Notes under the pieces: model-generated
The model's database searches: none
What the model was told of the DNA's origin: nothing
What the model saw: only the letters and a program-made list of their open reading frames with translations
Assembly: GCA_964653595.1 (NCBI GenBank)
Contig: CAZZHH010000093.1
Location: 1-8,932, forward strand
DNA from: JBAXTE01 sp964653595
GTDB taxonomy: Bacteria; Bacteroidota; Bacteroidia; Bacteroidales; WCHB1-69
Direction: 5' to 3'
DNA length: 8,932 nt
Translations under genes and position numbers: made by a program
Shown: one piece after another, positions 1 to 7,481 of the stretch
How the letters are laid out: each line of letters begins with the position of its first letter
How positions within the stretch are numbered: the stretch's first letter is position 1

Positions 1-545
1 TGATTTTCTATTCGGAGAGCAACAAAATTCAATTTATAGATCGCACCCTCTCCCCTCTTGACAATGAAATTGATCTTCTCTCCATTGTAAGTGAAAACGT
101 AGATTTAGTTTGCACGTCTTACTCAAATAGTTTGTGGTTTTACCCAACCAATGGAGCCATGCTTTACAAAGCTAACAATCAGGCAGTTATTATATTGACA
201 GTAGAATTGCTTAACCAAATTTCATTATCAGACTTTAAAGCAAGTCAATTGATAGAGTATGGAGATTTTATCTATTTGGCAAATCCTCAAAAAGGTGTCA
301 TCATCTTTGACAAATGGGGATCTATTATAAAACAAATCCCCATAAATTATCAAAATACGATCTCAGTTCACGAAGATTTAATATTTTATCATCGTCAAGA
401 TTCGGTATTCTGTTATAATCCAATCATATATGTGGAACAACCCATTTTCAAAGCACCTTCTCCCATACAACAGCTACAAGTAACCAAATCAAATCTTTAC
501 CTTAAACTCGCTAACGACTCAATTTTTCGATATTCTACTTGGTAA
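1..545 (+). CDS. 3' part of an unrecognised, beta-strand-rich protein
   Basis: The frame is open from base 3 to the TAA at 543-545, so the gene begins before the window. A TTG at 132 could be read as a start, but the uninterrupted upstream codons (I-F-Y-S-E-S-N-K-I-Q...) argue that it is internal. About 180 residues are visible. They alternate short hydrophobic strands with polar turns, for example V-I-I-F-D-K-W-G and D-L-I-F-Y-H, and there is no membrane helix or recognisable catalytic motif. This pattern resembles beta-propeller-like surface or periplasmic proteins, but that is an impression from composition, not a family match. The stop lies 39 nt before the pnuC ATG on the same strand, so co-transcription with the nicotinamide riboside genes is plausible. 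I do not recognise the family and assign no function. Confidence 0.75.
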   Translation, partial: IFYSESNKIQFIDRTLSPLDNEIDLLSIVSENVDLVCTSYSNSLWFYPTNGAMLYKANNQAVIILTVELLNQISLSDFKASQLIEYGDFIYLANPQKGVIIFDKWGSIIKQIPINYQNTISVHEDLIFYHRQDSVFCYNPIIYVEQPIFKAPSPIQQLQVTKSNLYLKLANDSIFRYSTW

Positions 546-584
546 CCAATCAATTTTATCGTACGTTTGCAAAAAAATTATTCT

Positions 585-1175
585 ATGCAAGAGATAATCA
601 ACTATTTATTAATACATAAATTAGAGCTAATTGCGGCCATTTTTGGCTTATTATATGTAGTTTTAGCTGCAAAAGAGAACTATCTATGCTGGTTTTCGGG
701 AATGGTGAATGTCACCATCTTTATGGTGATTTTCTTTGAGCAAAAGTTTTTCGGCAATATGTTTTTACAATTTGTATACCTTATATTAAGCTTCTATGGC
801 TTATATAGTTGGATTACAAAAAAGAAAGGACAGCAAACTGCCATATCGAAAATGGATAGCTCATACCGTTATTTTATGGCAATCCTATTTGTACTTCTAA
901 CTGGTGTGGTATATTTAATATTACAAAATTCAAACTCTACCTTGCTAATTTTAGATGCGGTAACTACCGCTGCAGGATTGATTGCCACTTGGATGCAAGC
1001 TCGAAAATTTATCGAAAATTGGCTGATTTGGATACCTACAGATTTAATTTTAACAGGTATGTTTATAGCTGAAGAGCTATATGTTAGTGCGGGTCTATTT
1101 TTTATTTATACTATCATTGCAATATTTGCATACTACAAATGGAAAAAAGAACTTTCAGGTGGACTTAAAAACTAA
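585..1175 (+). CDS. pnuC: PnuC-family nicotinamide riboside transporter
   Basis: This is a polytopic inner-membrane protein of 196 residues, close to the usual length for PnuC. It has about seven hydrophobic segments. The family signature is clear: W36-F-S-G-M-V-N, then F63-V-Y-L-I-L-S-F-Y-G-L-Y-S-W76, and a C-terminal W149-I-P-T-D153 stretch followed by a long helix ending in Y-Y-K-W-K-K. PnuC proteins carry nicotinamide riboside by facilitated diffusion, and uptake is driven by phosphorylation inside the cell. The next gene is exactly such a kinase and overlaps by 17 nt, which favours nicotinamide riboside over thiamine (PnuT) or riboflavin (PnuX) as the substrate. I chose the ATG at 585; a TTG at 567 would add six residues (M-Q-K-N-Y-S) with no family support. 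No TPP riboswitch-sized leader fits in the 39-nt gap upstream. Confidence 0.93.
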   Translation: MQEIINYLLIHKLELIAAIFGLLYVVLAAKENYLCWFSGMVNVTIFMVIFFEQKFFGNMFLQFVYLILSFYGLYSWITKKKGQQTAISKMDSSYRYFMAILFVLLTGVVYLILQNSNSTLLILDAVTTAAGLIATWMQARKFIENWLIWIPTDLILTGMFIAEELYVSAGLFFIYTIIAIFAYYKWKKELSGGLKN

Positions 1176-1713
1176 AACAGTATTTTCGATTGCCATTACT
1201 GGGCCAGAATCTACTGGAAAATCGTGGCTTACTCAACAACTTGCAACCCATTATGGCACTGTGAGTGTACCAGAATATGCTCGTAGGTATATAGACGAGT
1301 TAGATAGACCTTATCGATATGAGGACATTGAGTTAATTGCAAAAAAACAGTTAGATCAAGAATTAAATGCGAAAATGCAAGCAGAAAATTTTCTGTTTGT
1401 AGACACCGATTTTTTTGTCACAAAAATATGGAGCGAATTTGTTTTTCAAAAATGCAGTAGCTGGATATGCCAACAACTGTTGGATCATCCATACGATTTA
1501 CATCTGCTTTGCAACATAGATTTACCATGGGAATATGATCCGCAAAGAGAACATCCTCATAAGCGACAAAGACTTTTTGAGATTTATAAAACGGAATTAA
1601 TCCAAAGCAAAAGACCATTCGAGATAGTTTCGGGTTATGGAGAAGCTAGATTACAATCTGCGTTAATGGCCATTCAAAAGCACTTCTCAAATGTAAATCA
1701 TCCAGTATTATAA
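1159..1713 (+). CDS. NadR-type ribosylnicotinamide kinase (P-loop ATPase)
   Basis: This is a P-loop kinase predicted to phosphorylate nicotinamide riboside to NMN in the cytoplasm, trapping the substrate brought in by PnuC. With the GTG start at 1159 it has 184 residues. The Walker A motif G15-P-E-S-T-G-K-S22 then sits near the N-terminus, as expected for the domain. Other NadR-kinase marks follow: V37-P-E-Y-A-R-R-Y, a Walker B-like F-L-F-V-D82-T-D84, and L-P-W-E-Y-D127 with a basic, His-rich lid (R-E-H-P-H-K-R-Q-R). The same frame reaches back to an ATG at 1081, but that would overlap pnuC by 95 nt and add a meaningless hydrophobic tail, so GTG 1159 is preferred. It is a stand-alone kinase: there is no NMN adenylyltransferase or helix-turn-helix domain as in E. 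coli NadR. Its stop is only 3 nt from the stop of the convergent gene. Confidence 0.88.
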   Translation: MDLKTKTVFSIAITGPESTGKSWLTQQLATHYGTVSVPEYARRYIDELDRPYRYEDIELIAKKQLDQELNAKMQAENFLFVDTDFFVTKIWSEFVFQKCSSWICQQLLDHPYDLHLLCNIDLPWEYDPQREHPHKRQRLFEIYKTELIQSKRPFEIVSGYGEARLQSALMAIQKHFSNVNHPVL

Positions 1714-1716
1714 GCA

Positions 1717-3153
1717 TTATTTTCGAATAAAGATACCCACTTTATAATCTATTGTGTCAAGAAATTTAAACGGTGGATCTGGCACAAACTCCTTGACTAA
1801 TTGATAATTGGCATTGTTTTGCATTCGAGCATAAGGAAGTTGACCTTCTAGAGCACTAAAATGTCCATCCCATATTACGATGGTATTTGGGCTCACCCCT
1901 TTATCAGGAATATCTGAATCGGGGACAAAAGTATGAAAATCGGGATTCTGAAAAGGGTCTTTATTCAACAATATTGGAACAATTGGGTTGTAAAAGATAA
2001 TTGTTTTGTATTCATCGTATTTATGATCCTTCATCCACGTAATAGCTTGATTTACTACTTTATTCTCCCCAATATATTTTACAGGCAAACTATGAACCAT
2101 AATTCCAAAATAGATAACGATTCCAGAAACAAAACACAGAACAACAATTTTTACCCCTTTAAGTTTTAAAATCCAGATAAATGAATTTACACCTTTAAGA
2201 GCCATAATGGCTATAAGAGGGACAATGGCTGCCATAAAACGGTGATCGCCAAGTACCGACAACCAACCTTTCCACCAAACTATGGCATGAAATAAAAAAT
2301 AACCCACTGCAGAGAAAGAGACCACAAACAACTCATTGAAATACAACTCATTTTTAAGTAGCTCTCTTTTATGAAAAGGAGAAAACAACAAAACCAATAA
2401 ACCAATAATTGCCAAACAAAAAGCACCAACACCAAAAGTAAAAGGAACACTAGAAATATAAAACATCAAAGTACCATGACCATAAATTGACCCTGAAGAC
2501 TTATAGGGATTATTGGTGACAAGCCAGAAAAAATCGCCCAATATAAACCATCCTAGAAGAGAATAAAAAGCCAATCCAAAAAGCAAAAAAGGCAACGATT
2601 TATATTGCTTTTTGATGAACAGTAAAACAAAAAACCAAGCTAAGAACATCAACCCTTCACTTCTCACAAAAGGAACAAAAGATATGATAATTGCAGCCAC
2701 CAGATACTTTTTATCTATGAAAAAATAGACCGAAGCAATCAAAACAAGGGCAAATAAAGCTTCGGTAAGACCACTAAACATCAACAAAATATAAATGGGA
2801 GCAAAAAATGTAAAAACCACCACCATGGAGAGATTTTGATATTGTAATTTTCTGCAAACCAGCAAAGCAAAAAAAGAAGATAATGCACAAACTAAAATAT
2901 TAAAAAACATCATTCCATGAAAACCAAAAGCAGCAAAAGGGGCAGATAATAGAGTAAAAAGGGGTTTTCCCCAATGATCTAAAAAATGCTCAGGGTGTTT
3001 AAATGCATATTTTGATAATAAGTAATGGGAATAGGAATCGCCACCGTACAAACTTCCTTCAGATAAAAACAATAATACTACAAAGGATGCAAAAGTGGCT
3101 ATTAATAGAATAAGAGCAAAGGAAAAAGAATTCAATTTACTTACCAACCTCAT
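1717..3153 (-). CDS. GT-C-type polytopic membrane glycosyltransferase (putative)
   Basis: A 478-residue membrane protein with about ten hydrophobic helices from residue 9 to about 352 and a soluble C-terminal part (about 355-478). The plan matches GT-C glycosyltransferases (the PMT/ArnT/PIG-M-like group). After the first helix there is an exposed loop with G37-G-D39-S-Y-S-H, where GT-C enzymes carry the catalytic acidic residue. R164-S-E166-G and G302-D-H-R305-F-M lie at helix ends in places where the mannosyltransferase-like families have conserved charged residues. Such enzymes move a sugar from a polyprenyl-phosphate donor to an acceptor outside the cytoplasmic membrane. Donor and acceptor cannot be told from the sequence. 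The gene begins 50 nt after murF-alr on the same strand and probably shares its transcript, although the AT-rich gap could hold its own promoter. The ATG at 3153 is followed by a normal first membrane helix. Confidence 0.75.
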   Translation of the reverse strand: MRLVSKLNSFSFALILLIATFASFVVLLFLSEGSLYGGDSYSHYLLSKYAFKHPEHFLDHWGKPLFTLLSAPFAAFGFHGMMFFNILVCALSSFFALLVCRKLQYQNLSMVVVFTFFAPIYILLMFSGLTEALFALVLIASVYFFIDKKYLVAAIIISFVPFVRSEGLMFLAWFFVLLFIKKQYKSLPFLLFGLAFYSLLGWFILGDFFWLVTNNPYKSSGSIYGHGTLMFYISSVPFTFGVGAFCLAIIGLLVLLFSPFHKRELLKNELYFNELFVVSFSAVGYFLFHAIVWWKGWLSVLGDHRFMAAIVPLIAIMALKGVNSFIWILKLKGVKIVVLCFVSGIVIYFGIMVHSLPVKYIGENKVVNQAITWMKDHKYDEYKTIIFYNPIVPILLNKDPFQNPDFHTFVPDSDIPDKGVSPNTIVIWDGHFSALEGQLPYARMQNNANYQLVKEFVPDPPFKFLDTIDYKVGIFIRK

Positions 3154-3203
3154 TGAAAAAATATTATATTATAATAGAAATCAGTGCATTACATTTAAGA
3201 ATA

Positions 3204-5687
3204 TTACTCCTGAAAGTAAATTCTTTTTACTCTCCTAGAAATACCAGTTAGTACTTCGTAAGGTATTGTATTAAGAGCTTGAGCCATATTAGATAATGGG
3301 TAATGGTCTCCAAAAATGATTACCACATCCCCTACTTTGGCATCCACTTCGGATAAATCGATCATGCACATATCCATACATACAATGCCAATAATTGGTG
3401 CTAAGGCACCATTTATCCAGACTTTACCGACACCATTACCATACGCTCTATGCAATCCATCTGCGTAGCCGATAGGGATAATGCCAATGGGAGTTTCTTT
3501 TTCTGCAATCCACTTTCTGTTGTATCCTACCGTGTCACCATTTGGAATAATTTTAATTTGAGAAATGGTAGTTTTAAGGGTACACACATTTTTCAACATT
3601 GCACTTTCAGAATCTACCGATGAAACTCCATACATGCCAATACCTAATCGGACCATATCAAATTGTGCATTAGAGAATCGAGAGATTCCGGAAGTATTTA
3701 AAATATGTTTTAGGATAGGATAGTTAAAATCCTGTTGAATTTGAGAATGAAATAAACTCAAGAGATCTATTTGCATTTGAGTAAAGGTATCTTCTGCAGG
3801 ATCTTCTGCAGCTGCTAAATGCGAAAATACGGATTTTACAAAAAGATGCTCTTTAAGTCCTTGAAGTCGACCTAAAAGCATTTTAATATCTTCTTGATCA
3901 AAACCCAATCGATGCATTCCAGTATCCATTTTTAGATGAATGCAAATTGGGGTTAGAAGTTCATTTTCAGATATAACCGCTTCGAGCATGTCTAGCATTA
4001 AAAAACTAGAGATTTCTGGCTCCAAATTGTATCGAATCATAGCTTCAAAACTATGCGGTTCGGGGTGCATCACCAAAATTGGCAAATCGATGCTTGCTTT
4101 ACGTAATTCTACTCCTTCATCAACATAAGCTACTGCTAAGTAATCCACATGATGAAATTGTAACACATTTGCAATTTCGAAGCTACCACTTCCATAAGAA
4201 AAAGCTTTCACCATAGCCATTAACTTAACATTTGGTTTTAATTTGGATTTAAAATAATTCACATTATCTACCAACGCATTTAAGTTAACCTCCAAGACTG
4301 TTTCGTGTGATTTCTGTTGCAACACCTTGCTTATTTTTTCGAAATGAAAGACACGAGCACCTTTTAGTAGAATAATTTCATTGTTAAATTCAGAAAAATC
4401 GTACTGTTGAATAAAATCAGATACTGAAAGATAGAAGTGAGCTTGAATGTCAAAAAACGACTTATACCGACTCAGAGAGGGGCCGATTCCGATAAATTTT
4501 GAAATATTTTTCAATTTCAACAGATCAGCTATCTCTTGATATAACTCCTGTTCATCGCGACCGCTTTGTAGAATATCCGACAAGATTAGCGTATGTTTGG
4601 CAAGATGCTTTTGGTGTTTCATGAAATCCAGTGCTATCCTCAATGAGTTCAAATCGGAGCTATAGCTATCATCAATCACAGAACAGCCATTGATGCCATC
4701 TTTCATTTCGAGTCTCATTCCAATTGGGGTTAACATGAGAAGTCTTTGCTGTATTAGCGACACTTCGTACCCAATATTTCGGAGTAAACACCAACAATGA
4801 ATTGCATTTTCGATAGAAGCATCATCTACAAAAGGAATGGTAATATCAAACTCACTGGTATTATTTTCTAAAACAAAAATAGTCGTACTATGGGTATCCT
4901 TCTTCACATCTAACACTTTCAAATTAGGTTCATTTCTTTTACCCCAAGTGTATGAGTGGACCTTTTGTTGTAGACCAGAAGTTACAAATCGTTCTGTGAT
5001 AGTAAAGTAATCGGAGCAATATATGAGCAGATCAGAAGAGGTAAACAGTTTCAACTTTTCGCCAGCTTTTTGAGAAGCATTGATAAAATTCTCGTCGTGA
5101 GCCGAACCGATGTTTGTAAAAATTCCAATGGTCGGTTTTATCATTTTTTGCAGACGCTCCATTTCATTCGCTTCGGAGATGCCTGCTTCAAAAATTGCTA
5201 GCTCATCTTGATTGCTCATTTGCCAAACAGAAAGTGGCACTCCAATTTGTGAGTTATAACTTTTTGGACTTCTTACAATTCGTTTGTCCAAATACAACAT
5301 TTGGAACAACCACTCTTTTATTACGGTTTTGCCATTACTCCCAGTGATTCCAATTACTGGAATTTGAAACCCATCCCGATGAAAACATACTATTTTCTGA
5401 AATGCATCTAATGTATTTGACACAAGGATAAAAGTGGCATCATTTAGTGCTTGATATGAAGGCAAATAGTTTGAGACCAAGAAAATCTTTACTCCTTTTT
5501 GGTACAATTCCTCAATAAATTTATGTCCATCGTTTCGAGCCGAAACCAGGGCAATAAAAAGAGTATGGGATGGGGATAGTAATTTTCTGCTATCTAATAA
5601 TATATCGCCAACATATAAACTATCAATGGCTTGGTTTGAAATAACTTCCGCTTTAAGATATTGTATAATATCAGGTAGATGATGCAT
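3204..5687 (-). CDS. murF-alr: Bifunctional MurF ligase / alanine racemase
   Basis: An 827-residue fusion of two cell-wall enzymes, a well-known arrangement in Bacteroidota. Residues 1 to about 455 are MurF, which joins D-Ala-D-Ala to the UDP-MurNAc-tripeptide. It has the ATP loop G113-I-T-G-S-N-G-K120-T, then S140-P-K-S-Y-N-S-Q-I-G-V-P, T191-N-I-G-S-A-H-D and I338-D-D-S-Y-S-S-D for the ligase domains. Residues about 460-827 are PLP-dependent alanine racemase, making the D-Ala that MurF's substrate needs. It has the Schiff-base lysine in A491-M-V-K494-A, the K586-M-D-T-G-M-H-R593-L-G-F motif, M678-V-R-L-G-I-G-M-Y-G, the catalytic tyrosine Y722 in V-G-Y-N-R-K-W, G740-Y-A-D-G and C770-M-D-M. 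All key racemase residues are present, so both halves look active. It lies 26 nt after pdxA, which supplies a step of PLP synthesis. The ATG at 5687 gives the normal MurF N-terminus. Confidence 0.96.
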   Translation of the reverse strand: MHHLPDIIQYLKAEVISNQAIDSLYVGDILLDSRKLLSPSHTLFIALVSARNDGHKFIEELYQKGVKIFLVSNYLPSYQALNDATFILVSNTLDAFQKIVCFHRDGFQIPVIGITGSNGKTVIKEWLFQMLYLDKRIVRSPKSYNSQIGVPLSVWQMSNQDELAIFEAGISEANEMERLQKMIKPTIGIFTNIGSAHDENFINASQKAGEKLKLFTSSDLLIYCSDYFTITERFVTSGLQQKVHSYTWGKRNEPNLKVLDVKKDTHSTTIFVLENNTSEFDITIPFVDDASIENAIHCWCLLRNIGYEVSLIQQRLLMLTPIGMRLEMKDGINGCSVIDDSYSSDLNSLRIALDFMKHQKHLAKHTLILSDILQSGRDEQELYQEIADLLKLKNISKFIGIGPSLSRYKSFFDIQAHFYLSVSDFIQQYDFSEFNNEIILLKGARVFHFEKISKVLQQKSHETVLEVNLNALVDNVNYFKSKLKPNVKLMAMVKAFSYGSGSFEIANVLQFHHVDYLAVAYVDEGVELRKASIDLPILVMHPEPHSFEAMIRYNLEPEISSFLMLDMLEAVISENELLTPICIHLKMDTGMHRLGFDQEDIKMLLGRLQGLKEHLFVKSVFSHLAAAEDPAEDTFTQMQIDLLSLFHSQIQQDFNYPILKHILNTSGISRFSNAQFDMVRLGIGMYGVSSVDSESAMLKNVCTLKTTISQIKIIPNGDTVGYNRKWIAEKETPIGIIPIGYADGLHRAYGNGVGKVWINGALAPIIGIVCMDMCMIDLSEVDAKVGDVVIIFGDHYPLSNMAQALNTIPYEVLTGISRRVKRIYFQE

Positions 5688-5713
5688 GAGCTGGTTATAG
5701 TTTTAAGGCTTGT

Positions 5714-6745
5714 TTATTTGGATATTGTCTGCTCACTGAATTGCTTTCTGTTTTTCAAAACATCAATCGCTAAATAGAGTGCATTTAAAAAAGACTCATG
5801 CGATGCTACATCCTTTCCTGCGATATCGTATGCTGTTCCATGAGCAGGGGAAGTCCTTACAAATGGCAATCCAGCAGTAAAATTCACCCCTTGATCTTGA
5901 GAAAGCAACTTAAATGGGATTAACCCTTGATCATGATACATGGCCAAAACAGCATCAAATTTCCGAAACTGACCAGATGCAAAAAAGCCATCTGCAGGAT
6001 AGGGCCCAAAGGCTAAAATATCTTCATCAAAAGCTTGACGAATAGCAGGAAAAATTACATCTTCATCTTCTTTTCCTATAACTCCATCGTCTCCAGCATG
6101 CGGATTTAAACCCAATACAGCAATTTTTGGTCGACGTATGTTAAAATCTATTACCAAAGATTTTTGCATCAACCGAATTTTATTTAATATTTTCTCTGGG
6201 GTTAACAATTGTGAAACTTTAGCAAGTGGCACATGATCAGTAACAACGCCAACTCGTACTGTTGGACTTACCATAAACATTAAATAATTGTCAATCCCTG
6301 CTTTTTGTGCCAGATATTCGGAATGACCAGGGAAATGGAAAGAATCTGTTTGAATGTTTTTTTTGTTTATCGGACTTGTAACTACTGCCTGAATATCGTT
6401 TTTCAACAGATCATTCATTGCTAATTCAAGCGATAATAGCGACATTTCTCCGGCAACAGGAGTGGAGTGTCCAATATCTACTTTAATTTCACTATCTAAG
6501 ATATTTATCATGTTTGCCTTACGAAGCATAGCTTGGTCTGCAGTCCGTATCATATTAAAACTAAAATCACCAAGTTTTAATAATTTACGATGATAAGAAG
6601 CAACTTTAGAAGAGCCATAAACTATCGGAGTACATATTTCCGAAATTCGTGGCATGATAAGCGTTTTGAGAATAGTTTCGTAACCAATTCCATTGATATC
6701 ACCATGTGTAATACCTATTTTAAAAATTTGATCTTTTTCACTCAT
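5714..6745 (-). CDS. pdxA: 4-hydroxythreonine-4-phosphate dehydrogenase PdxA
   Basis: This enzyme of the DXP-dependent pyridoxal 5'-phosphate pathway oxidises 4-phosphohydroxy-L-threonine with NAD; its product condenses with deoxyxylulose phosphate through PdxJ. The 343 residues match the family length. The three metal-binding histidines are in T169-D-H171-V-P, N214-P-H216-A-G and M269-Y-H271-D-Q-G. Substrate residues are visible in S124-P-I-N-K128, G140-H-S-E-Y, G247-P-Y-P-A-D252, K279, N288 and R297. One variation is T298-S-P-A-H-G-T, where the E. coli enzyme has Asp instead of Ala301; the surrounding motif is intact, so I read this as lineage variation. It is the first gene of a probable three-gene operon with murF-alr 26 nt downstream. 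A cytoplasmic PLP-pathway gene next to a PLP-dependent racemase is functionally sensible. The ATG at 6745 follows an AT-rich leader with a candidate promoter. Confidence 0.96.
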   Translation of the reverse strand: MSEKDQIFKIGITHGDINGIGYETILKTLIMPRISEICTPIVYGSSKVASYHRKLLKLGDFSFNMIRTADQAMLRKANMINILDSEIKVDIGHSTPVAGEMSLLSLELAMNDLLKNDIQAVVTSPINKKNIQTDSFHFPGHSEYLAQKAGIDNYLMFMVSPTVRVGVVTDHVPLAKVSQLLTPEKILNKIRLMQKSLVIDFNIRRPKIAVLGLNPHAGDDGVIGKEDEDVIFPAIRQAFDEDILAFGPYPADGFFASGQFRKFDAVLAMYHDQGLIPFKLLSQDQGVNFTAGLPFVRTSPAHGTAYDIAGKDVASHESFLNALYLAIDVLKNRKQFSEQTISK

Positions 6746-6771
6746 AGTATAAATTTTCTGATATTATGATA

Positions 6772-6779
6772 CAAAGATA
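6772..6779 (-). promoter_or_regulatory. Candidate Bacteroidota -7 element upstream of pdxA
   Basis: Read on the - strand these bases are TATCTTTG, a full match to the TAnnTTTG -7 box of the primary sigma factor in Bacteroidota. It ends 26 nt before the pdxA ATG, leaving a short leader. A possible -33 TTG is at 6797-6795, but the 15-nt spacing is shorter than the usual 17-21, so this part is weak. It would drive pdxA, murF-alr and perhaps the glycosyltransferase. The octamer repeat array begins about 40 nt further upstream. Confidence 0.45.
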
Positions 6780-6820
6780 AGATTTATTCTAATTCAATCA
6801 GTCTGTAATGTGAGATAGCT

Positions 6821-7028
6821 AATTTGAAGATTTGATAATTTGATGATTTGATGATTTGATAATTTGATGATTTGATAATTTGATAATTTGATGATTTGAG
6901 GATTAATCGATTTGATAATTTGAAGATTTGATAATTTGATGATTTGATGATTTGATAATTTGATAATTTGATGATTTGATAATTTGATGATTTGATAATT
7001 TGATGATTTGATAATTTGATGATTTGAT
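6821..7028. repeat. In-register octamer tandem array (RATTTGAT), left block
   Basis: There are 26 consecutive 8-nt units without a single indel. All but one fit RATTTGAN, mostly AATTTGAT or GATTTGAT; the exception is GATTAATC at 6901-6908. The units differ mainly in the first base (A or G), giving an irregular two-letter pattern rather than one perfect monomer. The + strand carries only one C (at 6908), an extreme strand bias. The + strand has TGA in every frame, and the - strand has no start codon, so the block is not a gene. It starts 76 nt upstream of the pdxA ATG and runs straight into an assembly gap. Confidence 0.93.
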
Positions 7029-7128
7029 NNNNNNNNNNNNNNNNNNNNNNNNNNNNNNNNNNNNNNNNNNNNNNNNNNNNNNNNNNNNNNNNNNNNNNNN
7101 NNNNNNNNNNNNNNNNNNNNNNNNNNNN
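7029..7128. other. Assembly gap of exactly 100 N
   Basis: The run is exactly 100 undetermined bases, a conventional placeholder for a gap of unknown length. It has octamer repeats on both sides. If 100 were the true length, the right block would be 4 nt out of register with the left (7129 minus 6821 is 308, which is 38.5 units), which fits an arbitrary size. Repeat collapse is the likely cause. The true array could be much longer or contain other sequence. Confidence 0.95.
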
Positions 7129-7184
7129 AATTTTATAATTTGATGATTTGATAATTTGATAATTTGATGATTTGAAGATTTGAA
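7129..7184. repeat. Octamer tandem array, right block
   Basis: Seven further 8-nt units continue the array after the gap. The first is AATTTTAT (one change from AATTTGAT), then AATTTGAT and GATTTGAT units, and the last two are GATTTGAA. The block ends where the structured islet at 7190 begins. No C occurs on the + strand here either. Confidence 0.9.
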
Positions 7185-7189
7185 GATTA

Positions 7190-7234
7190 GCTTCGCTGAA
7201 CTCTCCGCCAGTTGGCGGATCGGTTGCGCGAAGC
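7190..7234. repeat. Two-level hairpin islet inside the octamer array
   Basis: A 45-nt GC-rich islet interrupts the AT-rich array. The outer arms GCTTCGC (7190-7196) and GCGAAGC (7228-7234) are perfect 7-nt inverted repeats. The inner arms TCCGCCA (7204-7210) and TGGCGGA (7213-7219) are a second perfect 7-nt pair around a 2-nt centre. Between them, AAC (7199-7201) can pair with GTT (7223-7225), so one long stem with internal bulges can form. It contains no reading frame. It could be a small palindromic mobile repeat that landed in the array, or a folded RNA. Confidence 0.8.
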
Positions 7235-7253
7235 GTATCTAAAGAGAAGAAAT

Positions 7254-7360
7254 GATTTGAGGATTTGAAAATTTGTAGATTTGATGATTAATCGATTTGA
7301 GGATTTATTCGCTATCGCTCATGAGACCGCTTCGCTTAGTTGAAGATTTGAGGATTTGAT
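7254..7360. repeat. Degenerate octamer array with GC-rich islet
   Basis: Units resembling RATTTGAN resume at 7254 (GATTTGAG, GATTTGAA, AATTTGTA, GATTTGAT), including a second GATTAATC-GATTTGA variant at 7286 like the one at 6901. They break at about 7309 for a 29-nt islet holding the palindrome CTCATGAG (7318-7325) and the words TTCGCT/CGCTTCGCT, which recall the arms of the islet at 7190. Two more units follow at 7345 and 7353. More divergence than in the left block suggests this is the older edge of the array. Confidence 0.75.
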
Positions 7361-7481
7361 CAAAAGAACATAAATCTTCGAGTTTTCTTGGTATTTGTGG
7401 CTTTTTCATGCTGAGTCATCCTTTTAACGGAAAAGCATCTGTACAGACAAAGCAGAGTGAGATCATGGGCTTCCCAATGGC
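7361..7481. other. Intergenic stretch without a recognised feature
   Basis: This 121-nt stretch lies between the repeat array and the hairpin cluster. No reading frame of useful length, RNA gene or clear inverted repeat was found. There are only short stems, such as CTTTT/AAAAG around 7422-7436 and TGGG/CCCA around 7466-7476. It may be the flank of the structured block that follows. Confidence 0.5.

Noticed and set aside
1717..1730. Terminator between the convergent genes
   Set aside because: TTATT-TTCG-AATAA is a weak all-AT 5-bp stem inside the coding end of the glycosyltransferase gene and has no T-run of the right kind.
1933..2169. Small + strand reading frame inside the glycosyltransferase gene
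   Set aside because: It is antisense to a well-supported membrane protein and has no family features. The same reasoning removes the frames at 3940-4128 (in murF-alr), 8143-8346 (in the CYTH gene) and the - strand frame at 1418-1618 (in the kinase gene).
6821..7028. Repetitive-protein gene on the - strand of the octamer array
   Set aside because: The - strand is nearly free of stops only because of composition. It has no start codon, its single GATTAATC variant adds a stop in one frame, and the + strand has TGA in all frames.
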